From: Nocardia amikacinitolerans NBRC 108937 | Lineage (GTDB): Bacteria; Actinomycetota; Actinomycetes; Mycobacteriales; Mycobacteriaceae | Length of the DNA: 64,000 nt | NCBI RefSeq assembly: GCF_001612615.1 | Contig: NZ_BDAU01000030.1 | Coordinates: 62,001 to 126,000 of the forward strand | Reading direction: 5' to 3' | Shown here: positions 33,642 through 41,673 of the stretch, one piece after another | Position numbering within the stretch: position 1 is the first letter of the stretch | Layout: each line of letters begins with the position of its first letter | The notes under the pieces: generated by a model | Told to the model about the DNA's origin: nothing | Seen by the model: only the letters and a program-made list of their open reading frames with translations | Database searches by the model: none | Position numbers and translations under genes: made by a program

Positions 33642-34889
33642 TCAGCCGCTAGCCAATACCCGGGGACCGATCTGATGGGCGAGTTCCAGAGCGAGCTCGA
33701 TTGCCAACCTGCGCTCCCCGGGCGGGTGTCCGAGCAGCTCGGTCGCGCGAGCGACCCGTTGCAGCACCGTGTTTCGGTGCGTGTGCAGCCGAGCGGCGGT
33801 GCGCGGCCCGTTCTCGGCCTCGTCGAGATAGACCCGCAGGGTCTCGCGCAACCGCGCCGCGCTGGGTGTGTCCTCGGCGAGCGGGCCGAGCGTCGAAGCG
33901 ACGAATTCCGCTGCGCGAACGGGACTTTGCGCCGCGAGCGCGGTCACCTCGAGGTCTCGGTAGAGCGCGAGCCGCTCGCCGCCCGGGTGCCCGGCGAGCA
34001 GATTGTGCACCGCTTGCGCCGCCTCGTGCGAGCGGCGGAAACCCGCGATGCCGCGAATCGTGGGACCGACGGCGACGCGGATGTTGGGTTGCGCCCGCTC
34101 GAGCGCGCCGCGCAATGCCTCGACGGCGGGCTCGGAGTCGGTACCCAACCAGGCCCAGAGTGTGGAACTTCCGGCGGAAAGCGTGAGCGGCAGCCGCGCA
34201 CCGGCGGCCCGGGCCAGCATGCTCGCTGCGGCTTCCAAGGCGCCCTGGATTTCCCCTGGCGGCGGCGCCCACAGGATGAGGGCGGTGTGGCGGCGGGCGA
34301 GGTCGTAGCCCAGCCGTTCACCGGCCCTGCGGCTGTCGATCGGTGCGCCGTCGAGGATCAGCCGGACCGTTTCGGTGCGCCGCGCGAGCGCACCGCCGAG
34401 CACCTCCTCGCGCTCGCGCTGCGCCGCGGCGATGACCCGTCCGATGACGTGGTCGACGTACTCGAACATGCGCTGCGAGGAGATCTCCAGCAACCGCACG
34501 AGCTGCGGGCCGGGCGGGACGACACGGGTCGCGTGCGCCATATAGCTCTGCCAGGCGATGTTCTGTCCGCGGCGGTAGGACTGAAAGATCACGTCGAGGT
34601 CGATACCGCGCCGGGCGACCGTGCGCGCCACGTCGAGCGCCTCGGGCGGCACGTCGATCGGCGACGGTCTGGCGTCGCGCCGGGCGAACACGGTCATCAG
34701 CCGCACGACATTGGCGCGATTGCTCGCCGACATCTCTGCGACGAGCGCGGCGTCGGCGCCCACCGTCGGCGTCAGTTCGATCGCCGCGGCGTCCATGGCA
34801 GCGACGAGTTCGTCGATATCGGCCAGCATCGACTCGGCTACGCCGCCCATCAGCTCGACGATCTCCGGCGGCAGCGTCGGAGCGGTCAT
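33642..34889 (-). CDS. PucR/CdaR-type transcriptional regulator
   Basis: This is a 415-residue regulator with the C-terminal PucR helix-turn-helix: RLRETLRVYLDEAENGPRTA, then ARLHTHRNTVLQRVARATELLG (about 350-400). In front of it lies a GGDEF-like CdaR segment (LILWAPPPGEIQ, then AVGPTIRGIAGFRRSHEAAQAV). The N-terminal third is a helical sensor region of unknown ligand (RGIDLDVIFQSYRRGQNIAW). ATG 34889 gives the natural start. It is divergent from the Baeyer-Villiger monooxygenase/hydrolase pair, which it probably activates. An imperfect palindrome lies between them. Confidence 0.88.
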   Translation of the reverse strand: MTAPTLPPEIVELMGGVAESMLADIDELVAAMDAAAIELTPTVGADAALVAEMSASNRANVVRLMTVFARRDARPSPIDVPPEALDVARTVARRGIDLDVIFQSYRRGQNIAWQSYMAHATRVVPPGPQLVRLLEISSQRMFEYVDHVIGRVIAAAQREREEVLGGALARRTETVRLILDGAPIDSRRAGERLGYDLARRHTALILWAPPPGEIQGALEAAASMLARAAGARLPLTLSAGSSTLWAWLGTDSEPAVEALRGALERAQPNIRVAVGPTIRGIAGFRRSHEAAQAVHNLLAGHPGGERLALYRDLEVTALAAQSPVRAAEFVASTLGPLAEDTPSAARLRETLRVYLDEAENGPRTAARLHTHRNTVLQRVARATELLGHPPGERRLAIELALELAHQIGPRVLASG

Positions 34890-34907
34890 GGATCCCAGTG
34901 TGCCACC

Positions 34908-34934
34908 GCCCACATTTCCGCGTAAAACATGGGC
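34908..34934. promoter_or_regulatory. Inverted repeat between the PucR gene and the monooxygenase gene
   Basis: GCCCACATTT (34908-34917) and AAACATGGGC (34925-34934) pair in 8 of 10 positions around a 7-base centre. An outer GTGTGCC/GGCACAC pair extends the symmetry. The site lies 19 bp before the PucR-type gene and 85 bp before the monooxygenase GTG, a natural place for the regulator to bind. Confidence 0.55.
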
Positions 34935-35018
34935 ACACGGACATACCCCGCCCGCAACTACGGCCCTAGCGTGAACCACATCACACCGCAACTCCGCTTC
35001 CGCCGCCAGGAGAGATCA

Positions 35019-36536
35019 GTGACGATCGCGACCATCAGCAAACCCCAGGGCACCGATGTCGATGTCTTGATCATCGGCGCTGGAATTTCCGGTATCGGCG
35101 CCGCCTATCACCTCAAAACCCGCCGACCGGGCACGTCGTTCGCGATCCTGGAGAGCCGCGAGTCGATCGGCGGCACCTGGAGTCTGTTCCAGTACCCCGG
35201 CATCCGCTCGGACTCGGACATGCCCACCTACGGTTTCGGCTTCAAGCCGTGGACACACCGGAAGTCGATCGCCGACGGGCACGTCATCTTGGACTACCTC
35301 CGGGAGACCGTCGCCGAGAACGGGCTGGGCGAACACATTCGGTTCGGCTACCGGGTGGTCGGCGCGGAGTTCTCCTCCTCGGAAGGGCGGTGGACCGTCA
35401 CCGCTTTGCGGTCCGGCAGTGACGAGCGGGTCCGATTCACGGCGCGATTCCTGTTTCTCGGCACCGGGTACTACGACCACGATGCGGGCTTCACCCCCGA
35501 GTTCAGCGGCGTCGAGGACTTCGAGGGCCGGGTCGTCCACCCGCAGCACTGGCCGCGGGATCTGGACTACACCGGCAAGCGCGTCGTCGTGATCGGCAGT
35601 GGCGCAACGGCTGTCACGCTGATCCCGGCGATGGCAGGCAGGGCGAGCCACGTCACGATGTTGCAGCGCTCGCCGAGCTACGTGTTCTCGCTTCCGGCCG
35701 AGGACGCGATCGCCAATGTGCTCAACAAGGCGCTCGGCCACGACCGCGCCTACCGAATCATCCGGCGCAAGAACATCATGCTCGTCCGCGGTATCTACAA
35801 GGCGTGCATGCGCGCACCGAAGGTGATGCGCAAGGTGCTGATCGCCTCGGTGCGACGGCAGCTGCCCGCGCACTTCGACGTCGACACGCACTTCACCCCG
35901 CGCTACAACCCCTGGGAACAGCGAGTGTGCATGGTGCCCAACGGAGATCTGTTCAAGACGATCTCGGCCGGGCATGCCTCGGTCGTCACCGACCGGATCT
36001 CCCGATTCACCAAGCGCGGCATCCTGCTGGAGTCCGGTCAGGAACTGGCCGCCGACATCGTCGTGACCGCAACGGGTTTGACCTTGTCGCCCTTCGGCAA
36101 GATCCAGTTCGACGTCGACGGACAACGGGTGAATCTGCCGGATACAACGACCTACAAGGCGATGATGCTTTCGGGCATGCCCAACTTCGTGTACGCCATC
36201 GGCTACACGAACCTCTCCTGGACGCTCAAGGTCGACCTGGTCTGCGAACACTTCTGCCGCCTGCTCGACTACATGGACGCGCACGGCCACGACACCGTCG
36301 AGCCGGTGCTGGACGATCCGTCGATGGAGCGGCTTCCGCTCATGACCTTGAGTTCGGGCTATGTGCAGCGCGACATCGGGAAGTTTCCGAGGGCGGGGAC
36401 GAGCGGCCCATGGACCGCCGAAATGGCCTACGAGAAGGACGTCGAGCGGCTGCGCGAAGGTCCGGTCGAAGACGGCGCACTGCGCTTCACCGCCACCAAG
36501 CCTTCGCTGCTGGCCTCCGCCTCGGAGAGCGCATGA
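35019..36536 (+). CDS. EthA-like Baeyer-Villiger monooxygenase
   Basis: This is a 505-residue FAD- and NADPH-dependent monooxygenase close to mycobacterial EthA. It inserts oxygen next to a ketone to give an ester; EthA also activates thioamide drugs. The FAD site is GAGISGIGAAYHL (20-32), the second nucleotide site is VVVIGSGATAVTLIP, and the Baeyer-Villiger fingerprint FEGRVVHPQHWP lies between them. GGTWSLFQYPGIRSDSDMPT follows EthA closely. GTG 35019 has AGGAGAG upstream. The next gene overlaps the stop by four bases and encodes a hydrolase that could split the ester formed. The PucR regulator is divergent. Confidence 0.92.
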   Translation: MTIATISKPQGTDVDVLIIGAGISGIGAAYHLKTRRPGTSFAILESRESIGGTWSLFQYPGIRSDSDMPTYGFGFKPWTHRKSIADGHVILDYLRETVAENGLGEHIRFGYRVVGAEFSSSEGRWTVTALRSGSDERVRFTARFLFLGTGYYDHDAGFTPEFSGVEDFEGRVVHPQHWPRDLDYTGKRVVVIGSGATAVTLIPAMAGRASHVTMLQRSPSYVFSLPAEDAIANVLNKALGHDRAYRIIRRKNIMLVRGIYKACMRAPKVMRKVLIASVRRQLPAHFDVDTHFTPRYNPWEQRVCMVPNGDLFKTISAGHASVVTDRISRFTKRGILLESGQELAADIVVTATGLTLSPFGKIQFDVDGQRVNLPDTTTYKAMMLSGMPNFVYAIGYTNLSWTLKVDLVCEHFCRLLDYMDAHGHDTVEPVLDDPSMERLPLMTLSSGYVQRDIGKFPRAGTSGPWTAEMAYEKDVERLREGPVEDGALRFTATKPSLLASASESA

Positions 36537-37468
36537 GGAACGAGATCACCTTCACCAGCCACGGAAACCGTTGCGCCGCCTGGCATCTGCCTGCGGCCGC
36601 CGACGCACCGGCTGGTCGACCCTGCGTAGTCATGGCGCATGGTTTCGGCGGTACCCGCGACACCGGGCTGCTCGGCTACGCCGAGGCTTTCGCCGCCGCC
36701 GGGCTCGACGTATTCCTCTTCGACTACCGCGGCTTCGGAGGCTCGGAAGGCACGCCACGCCAGTCGGTTTCGTTTCGACGTCAGCGGCAGGACTACCACG
36801 CGGCCATCGCGGCCGCCCGCCACCTACCCGGCGTCGACCCGGACCGGATCGTGCTGTGGGGGACGTCGTATTCCGCCGGTCACGTCGTCGCCGTCGCGGC
36901 GCGGGACCGACGCATCGCGGCGATCATCTCGCTCACGCCCGCGCCGGACGGGCCCGCCACCCTGGCCCATATCGCGCGCCACGCCGGACTCGGTCGCCTG
37001 GCGCGCCTCACCGGACACGGTTTGCGCGATCTCGCCCGCGCCCTCACCAAGCGCACGCCGCATCACGTTCCGATCGCCGGGACGCCCGGGTCGGCGGCCA
37101 TGATGACCACACCCGGCGCTGTGGAAGCCTGCCTCTCGATAGCCGGACCGACCTGGCGCAACGAGGTGTGCGCGCGGGCCGCGTTGGAGGTCGGAGCGAA
37201 CCGGCCGACCACCTTCGCGGGCGACCTGCCCTGCCCGATCCTGGTGCAGGTCGGTACGAACGACAGCGTCGCACCGCCCGCCGCGGCACGCCGGACCGCC
37301 GCGAAGGCCGGGCGGTGGGCGACGCTGCGCGAATACCCCGTCGACCACTTCGACGTCTACGAGGGGCCGTGGCAGCGGGCGACGTTGGCCGACCAACTCG
37401 AATTCCTCACGCGCGTGCTCGCGGGTTCACTCGACGGCCGTCGACCGGATCCTGTTCCCAGGACGTAA
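36533..37468 (+). CDS. Alpha/beta hydrolase coupled to the monooxygenase
   Basis: This is a 311-residue alpha/beta hydrolase. The oxyanion loop follows MAHGFGGTRDTGL, the nucleophile lies in WGTSYSAGHV (about 105-114), and the distal VGTNDSVAPPAAA and DHFDVYEGP segments carry the Asp and His. This resembles dienelactone-hydrolase-type serine esterases. The start ATG overlaps the monooxygenase stop by four bases (ATGA), so the two are made together. The natural reading is ketone to ester (monooxygenase), then ester to acid plus alcohol (hydrolase). The substrate is unknown. Confidence 0.88.
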   Translation: MRNEITFTSHGNRCAAWHLPAAADAPAGRPCVVMAHGFGGTRDTGLLGYAEAFAAAGLDVFLFDYRGFGGSEGTPRQSVSFRRQRQDYHAAIAAARHLPGVDPDRIVLWGTSYSAGHVVAVAARDRRIAAIISLTPAPDGPATLAHIARHAGLGRLARLTGHGLRDLARALTKRTPHHVPIAGTPGSAAMMTTPGAVEACLSIAGPTWRNEVCARAALEVGANRPTTFAGDLPCPILVQVGTNDSVAPPAAARRTAAKAGRWATLREYPVDHFDVYEGPWQRATLADQLEFLTRVLAGSLDGRRPDPVPRT

Positions 37469-37543
37469 GGCCGGTCGGCGCGAACGGTTTTCGGGTGCGC
37501 TGCGCAGAAGCCAGGGCCGACAGGTCGGACTCGGCGCGCTGGG

Positions 37544-38686
37544 TCAGGCCACCGTGACGGGCAGCTCCGCGATACCGAGCGGGGCGAGGATGCGCTGGAA
37601 TTTGCCGGTGGTCTCGGCCAATTCGGCCGCCGGATCGGATTCCGCCACGATGCCGCCGCCCGCGTGCGCGAGCAAGCTCCGGCCGTCGGCGGCCAGCTCG
37701 GCACAGCGGATGCTCACCATCCACTCACCGTTGCCCTCGGCATCGCACCAGCCGACCGCACCCGCGTAGAAACCGCGATCACCCTCGAGTTCGGCGATCA
37801 GGCGCGCGGCCGCCGCGGTCGGCGTCCCGCAGACCGCCGGCGTCGGATGTAGCGCCGCCGCCAACTCCAGCGCCGAGGGTCCGTCCGCGCGCACCGCGGC
37901 GGTGATCGGCGTGCCGAGGTGCCACATCTCCGGTGTGCTGGTGAGTTCCGGTGCGGGCGTGCGGACTTCGGCGCAGCGATCGCGCAGCACGCCGCTGACC
38001 TGATCGACCACGTACCGGTGCTCGTGCTGATCCTTGGCGGATCCGAGCAGCGTCCGCGCCACATCGCGGTCGGCCGCCTCGTCGTCGAGCACGCGGCGCG
38101 CCGACCCTGCGAGAGGATGGCTGAGCACCTCGGTGCCGTCCCGCCGGACGAGTACCTCGGGACTGGAACCGATCAGATGCCTACCGGTGTACGGCGCGCC
38201 CGCGGCGGACAGATCGACCAGGAAACCATTGCCCATCGGATCGGTGGACACCAGGCGAGCCAGAATGTCGTGCGGCCGCGCCGGTTCAGCGCTTCGGGCC
38301 CGGATCGCCCTGGCCAGCACCACCTTTCGAATCGGATGTTCGGGATCGGCGAGCATCCGTACCGCCTCGGCCACGCGTCGCACGTGGGTTTCCGGGTCGG
38401 GAACAGCGGCCTCGAAATCGAAGCGCGGTGTGCGCGTCGTCGTCTGCCGATATCCGGTGTCGCTGGTGGACAACGATTCCGGGGCCCACAGTGCCGCGGG
38501 TGCGTCGGGCAGGAACGGCAGCGCCCCGACGACATGGCCGACCTCGCCGCGCCGCAGCGCAGTCACCGCGTCTCGCGCGGATCGGAAGGTGCGACCGCGG
38601 CCGTGCGCGACCACGGTGCGGTAGGGGCGGGACAGCACAAAGGCGGGGTCCGAGGTATCGGCAGGCGTATCGGAAATGGGAATCAT
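37544..38686 (-). CDS. entC: Isochorismate synthase (iron-regulated)
   Basis: This 380-residue chorismate-binding enzyme converts chorismate to isochorismate, the first step towards salicylate or 2,3-dihydroxybenzoate siderophores. The family signatures are present: VVLARAIRARSAE, FLVDLSAAG, IGSSPEVLVRRDG, HPLAGSARR, ALHPTPAVCGTPT and GDRGFYAGAVGW, followed by a Mg-binding IRCAEL segment. An iron box lies 26 bp upstream of the start. No other siderophore gene lies in the window, so this gene may feed a cluster elsewhere. Menaquinone MenF is the alternative; the iron box favours a siderophore. Confidence 0.9.
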   Translation of the reverse strand: MIPISDTPADTSDPAFVLSRPYRTVVAHGRGRTFRSARDAVTALRRGEVGHVVGALPFLPDAPAALWAPESLSTSDTGYRQTTTRTPRFDFEAAVPDPETHVRRVAEAVRMLADPEHPIRKVVLARAIRARSAEPARPHDILARLVSTDPMGNGFLVDLSAAGAPYTGRHLIGSSPEVLVRRDGTEVLSHPLAGSARRVLDDEAADRDVARTLLGSAKDQHEHRYVVDQVSGVLRDRCAEVRTPAPELTSTPEMWHLGTPITAAVRADGPSALELAAALHPTPAVCGTPTAAAARLIAELEGDRGFYAGAVGWCDAEGNGEWMVSIRCAELAADGRSLLAHAGGGIVAESDPAAELAETTGKFQRILAPLGIAELPVTVA

Positions 38687-38711
38687 CCTCTCGGGTCACC
38701 TCTCGTGAACC

Positions 38712-38730
38712 TGAGGTTAGCCTAACCTGA
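38712..38730 (-). promoter_or_regulatory. IdeR/DmdR iron box
   Basis: TGAGGTTAGCCTAACCTGA matches the actinobacterial iron box TTAGGTTAGGCTAACCTAA at nearly every position and is a palindrome. It lies 26-44 bp upstream of the isochorismate synthase start. Iron-loaded IdeR should repress that gene here. Confidence 0.92.
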
Positions 38731-38978
38731 CACAAATGTGGGGTCCGACGTCAGCCTGGGCTGGTGCCGGGCTCCCGCGGACTCCTCCTTGGACAGCGGC
38801 CACGGGTTCCGCGAAACTGGTTCAGGCGCGGCCGAGTGGAGCAGCGGGGTTGCGCCGCGGACGACGTCGTCTCTATGCTCGACGCCGCGACTCGTCGCCG
38901 TAAGCGTTCACGTCAATCAACGCACCGATCCCGCCGACCGGTGGGATCGCTGCCATTGACGACCTTACGGAGCGTCCC

Positions 38979-39236
38979 ATGTCCGAAACGACGACCACCG
39001 CTCACCCAGTCCGCAAGCTGCCCGCGCGTTACGCGGCGGTGCTGCTGCCCATGCTGCTATCTATTCTGATGACCTGCGTGGTCTCGCTGATCAGTACGGT
39101 GATCAGCGACGGCCTCGCGGTCGGCCAATGGTTGCGCGCGTGGGCTGTGTCCTGGCCTATCGCCTTTCCCACCCTGCTGCTGATGCTTCCACTGGTCCGC
39201 AGGCTCACCGCGGCACTGGTTCGCACACCGTCATAG
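38979..39236 (+). CDS. DUF2798 membrane protein
   Basis: This is an 85-residue protein with two membrane segments (about residues 20-40 and 53-72) joined by a short loop. It has the family pattern RKLPARYAAVLLPMLLS, then LRAWAVSWPIAFPTLLL and PLVRRLTAAL. DUF2798 proteins are small and of unknown function, often near transport or stress genes. The ATG at 38979 is the natural start of the DUF2798 region. It stands alone between the iron-regulated isochorismate synthase gene and a short hypothetical gene. Confidence 0.9.
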   Translation: MSETTTTAHPVRKLPARYAAVLLPMLLSILMTCVVSLISTVISDGLAVGQWLRAWAVSWPIAFPTLLLMLPLVRRLTAALVRTPS

Positions 39237-39422
39237 CCGGCCGCTCAGGGAGGCGATCCGCGCTTGTTTGATTCCTCCGCGCCGTGGTACCCGCCGGGCG
39301 TATCGGTCCGACAGCGCGGTCGGGCCGGAGATCAACCGCGAAGGGGCACTTGTATGTTCGGCGAGAAGCACACGTCGCGAGCGTCCCTGCGCATGGCTGT
39401 TGTATCGCGGAGGAACGACATC

Positions 39423-39578
39423 GTGATGGACAATCCCACTGTGCGAAGCGGCGACGACCAGGACTTCGATCCGGTCGTCTGGCCCGACCCCAGCCCCCTC
39501 AGCTCCTGGTGGGCAGACGTCATGTCCGGATCCACGGTGCGGACGCGCACCTCGGCCGCCACGGCGGGCACGAGCTGA
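39423..39578 (+). CDS. Small acidic hypothetical protein
   Basis: This is a 51-residue frame starting at GTG 39423 (ATG 39426 is the alternative). GGAGGA lies seven bases before the GTG. It reads DNPTVRSGDDQDFDPVVWPD, then SPLSSWWADVMSGSTVRTRT, ending in a Thr/Ala-rich tail. The Trp- and Asp-rich middle and the Ser/Thr-rich end are unusual for a structural protein and recall precursor peptides. No modifying enzyme is nearby, so this is only a possibility. Confidence 0.5.
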   Translation: MMDNPTVRSGDDQDFDPVVWPDPSPLSSWWADVMSGSTVRTRTSAATAGTS

Positions 39579-39654
39579 CCGCTCCCCGCGATCTTCGAGC
39601 GGAGTTCGCGATCTCGGTCACGCTATGGCACATTCCGAGCTACCGTGACAAGGC

Positions 39655-39951
39655 ATGGAAACCGTGGAGCTGGATCCGCCGGTTGTGGCCGCACCGAATC
39701 GCACCGGACTCGTTCTCGACGTGGCTACCGTCGGACTGGTCAACCCGCTGGCAATCGGCGAGGAACCGACACGCCCCTATATACAGTGCACCGACGAGCG
39801 GGTCTTTCTGCTCCCGACGGCGCTTCGTGACTGGGCGATCGATGTGATCGCCCAGCATCACGCCTGCCTCTCGGCCGGTGACACGCCGATGTTCCCGCGC
39901 CAGATCGAATTCGGCGTCTTGGACGGGGGTATGTACGCGGAACTGTTGTAG
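39655..39951 (+). CDS. Hypothetical protein
   Basis: This is a 98-residue protein, not recognised. It has a Val/Leu-rich N-terminal strand region, a conserved-looking core (TDERVFLLPTALRDWAIDVI, then AQHHACLSAGDTP) and an end FGVLDGGMYAELL. The ribosome site before ATG 39655 sits too close (AAGG one base away), so the true start may be GTG 39664. It lies 76 bp after the small acidic gene and 87 bp before the beta-lactamase gene, all on one strand. No function can be inferred. Confidence 0.6.
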   Translation: METVELDPPVVAAPNRTGLVLDVATVGLVNPLAIGEEPTRPYIQCTDERVFLLPTALRDWAIDVIAQHHACLSAGDTPMFPRQIEFGVLDGGMYAELL

Positions 39952-40038
39952 CCCTTCCGGTGGTCGGGTATTCGTGGGACCAGGGGATGATCGCGTGGCG
40001 GACAGCCTCGGTCACCGCGCACCGACGGAAGGAAGCCT

Positions 40039-40953
40039 GTGACGTTGTCGAGACCGAACCTCAGCCGCCGCGCGCTCCTCGGCGCGGCCGTGTTCTTGCC
40101 ACTGGCGGCGTGCACGGCGGACTCGGGATCGGCATCGCCTGTCCCGACCTCGATCCCGGCCACACCGACCGAGATCAGGCACGAGCACTTGATCGAATTG
40201 GAACGGAAGTTCGACGCGCGCCTCGGCGTCTACGCTCTCGCCACGGGCACCGGCGCCACCGTCGCCCACCGCGCGGACGAACGATTCGCGTTCTGCTCGA
40301 CATTCAAAGGTTTGGTCGCCGCGGCGGTTCTGCAACGAAATCCGCTGTCGCACTTGGACACCGTCGTCTCCTACACTGAGGCCGACCTGCTGAAGAACGC
40401 CGCCGTCACGCCGAAGCACGTGGACACGGGCATGACGATCCGCGACTTGTGCGACGCCGCAGTCCGCTTCAGTGACGGCACCGCGGGCAATCTGCTGCTC
40501 CGCGACCTCGGCGGCCCGGCCGAGCTGACCGCCTACGCGCGCAGCTTGGGCGACACGATCACCCGAATGGATCGCACCGAACCCGCCATCACCCAGGCCG
40601 TTCCGGGCGACTTGCGCGACACGACATCGCCCCGTGCCCTGGGCACCGACTACCAACAGATCGTGCTCGGCGACGCTCTGCCCGCCGACAAGCGCGCATT
40701 CCTTCGCGATCTGCTCGAACGCAATACCACCGGCGCGCAACGCATTCGGGCCGGCGTGCCGCAGGGCTGGACGGTGGCCGACAAGACCGGCACCGGAGAC
40801 TACGGCACACTCAACGACATCGGCGTCGTCTGGCCGCCGAACTCCGCTCCGCTCGTCCTCGCCCTCATGTCCAGCAAAGCCACCCCGGACGCTCCCTACG
40901 GTCAAGCCCTGCTCGCCGAGGCCGCCGCCTACGTCGTCGATACCCTCACCTGA
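40039..40953 (+). CDS. bla: Class A beta-lactamase, exported via Tat, possible lipoprotein
   Basis: This is a 304-residue serine beta-lactamase that hydrolyses penicillins and some cephalosporins outside the membrane. The catalytic motifs are STFK (87-90), SDG (145-147, SDN in most families) and KTG (249-251). The omega-loop glutamate is Glu181 in EPAIT, where the residue that is usually Asn is Thr. Nocardial and mycobacterial enzymes also carry SDG. The signal has a twin arginine (SRRALLGAA) and a lipobox-like LAAC (Cys25). GTG 40039 follows GGAAGG. It is about 10 residues longer than usual, from the signal region. The Asn-to-Thr change could shift substrate range. Confidence 0.93.
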   Translation: MTLSRPNLSRRALLGAAVFLPLAACTADSGSASPVPTSIPATPTEIRHEHLIELERKFDARLGVYALATGTGATVAHRADERFAFCSTFKGLVAAAVLQRNPLSHLDTVVSYTEADLLKNAAVTPKHVDTGMTIRDLCDAAVRFSDGTAGNLLLRDLGGPAELTAYARSLGDTITRMDRTEPAITQAVPGDLRDTTSPRALGTDYQQIVLGDALPADKRAFLRDLLERNTTGAQRIRAGVPQGWTVADKTGTGDYGTLNDIGVVWPPNSAPLVLALMSSKATPDAPYGQALLAEAAAYVVDTLT

Positions 40954-41069
40954 TACTCGATCTCGACGTCACCATCGTCCTCCTCGACGGCGCCACCCGC
41001 GGTCTCACCCTGGAACCGACCGCCGCCCGCTTCCGCGACGACCTCGACAGTTGACTGACGGCCCACGGA

Positions 41070-41108
41070 TTCTGAGTGGAACGGCCCCCTTCTGAGTGGG
41101 GCGGCCCC
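41070..41108. repeat. Tandem 20-bp repeat, two copies
   Basis: TTCTGAGTGGAACGGCCCC at 41070-41088 is repeated at 41090-41108 with GG in place of AA. It lies between the convergent beta-lactamase and membrane-protein genes. This may be a binding array or the remains of an insertion end. Confidence 0.5.
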
Positions 41109-41137
41109 GCGTCGAGGACGTCGCTGTGGTTTCCGGG

Positions 41138-41539
41138 TCAACGGTCGGCGGCGCTGATGTCGAGACCGGCGGCACGCAGTTTGTGGCGCAGTTCCCGGGC
41201 GTTCAGGTCGGCCAGGTACCGGTTGTAGGCGGCGAGCTCGACGTCGTCGGCGCTCTGCGGACACGGCATCGGTCGCCGACGCACGGTTTCCGCCGCGGCC
41301 CAGCAGTTCTCGGGATGGGCGACCATCGACTCCCGCTCCAAGCGCCGAGCCCGAACGGACGCGAAGATCAGGAACCCCGCGAACAACGGCCACAGCAGGA
41401 CGTAGCCGATGTTCTGATCGATGCCGAGCACCGATTCCGTCCGAGACCACTGCCAGCCGCCCAGAACCACACACACCACCGCGGTGAGGACGAGCAGCAG
41501 GACCGTGCGCTTGGAAAGGAACCTGGTAGCCACCCGCAC
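41138..41539 (-). CDS. Two-span membrane protein of an actinobacterial family
   Basis: This protein of about 133 residues has two membrane segments (about residues 10-28 and 42-60): VLLLVLTAVVCVVLGGWQWS, then GYVLLWPLFAGFLIFASVRA. A longer hydrophilic tail rich in Glu, Arg and Ala follows, with a coiled-coil-like NRYLADLNARELRHKLRAA. The WQW-RTES-QNIGYVLLWPLFA pattern is shared with small actinobacterial membrane proteins of unknown role. The start is uncertain: GTG 41539 or GTG 41533. It is divergent from the EthD-domain gene across a KstR-like palindrome, so both may respond to sterol status. Confidence 0.65.
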   Translation of the reverse strand: MRVATRFLSKRTVLLLVLTAVVCVVLGGWQWSRTESVLGIDQNIGYVLLWPLFAGFLIFASVRARRLERESMVAHPENCWAAAETVRRRPMPCPQSADDVELAAYNRYLADLNARELRHKLRAAGLDISAADR

Positions 41540-41650
41540 ATGTCTACTACACGCTCCGTAGATACTGTGCGGCAGGGTTATTCGCGCGAGACCGGCACCG
41601 CTGACCCATATCGCCCGCACCGCCGGTTCCGCTGGTTAGACTCACCGTAT

Positions 41651-41664
41651 TAGAACCTGTTCTA
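41651..41664 (+). promoter_or_regulatory. KstR-type operator
   Basis: TAGAAC-CT-GTTCTA is a perfect palindrome matching the mycobacterial KstR motif (TNNAACNNGTTNNA). KstR represses sterol-catabolism genes until a CoA-activated sterol ligand binds. The site lies 10 bp before the start codon of the EthD-domain gene, overlapping its ribosome site. The regulator identity is inferred from the motif only. Confidence 0.72.
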
Positions 41665-41673
41665 GGAGGCGGT

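Noticed and set aside
40952..41053. A short frame after the beta-lactamase (ILDLDVTIVLLDGATRGL and so on)
   Set aside because: It has no ATG or GTG start and no ribosome site. It looks like a possible remnant but is too short to name.
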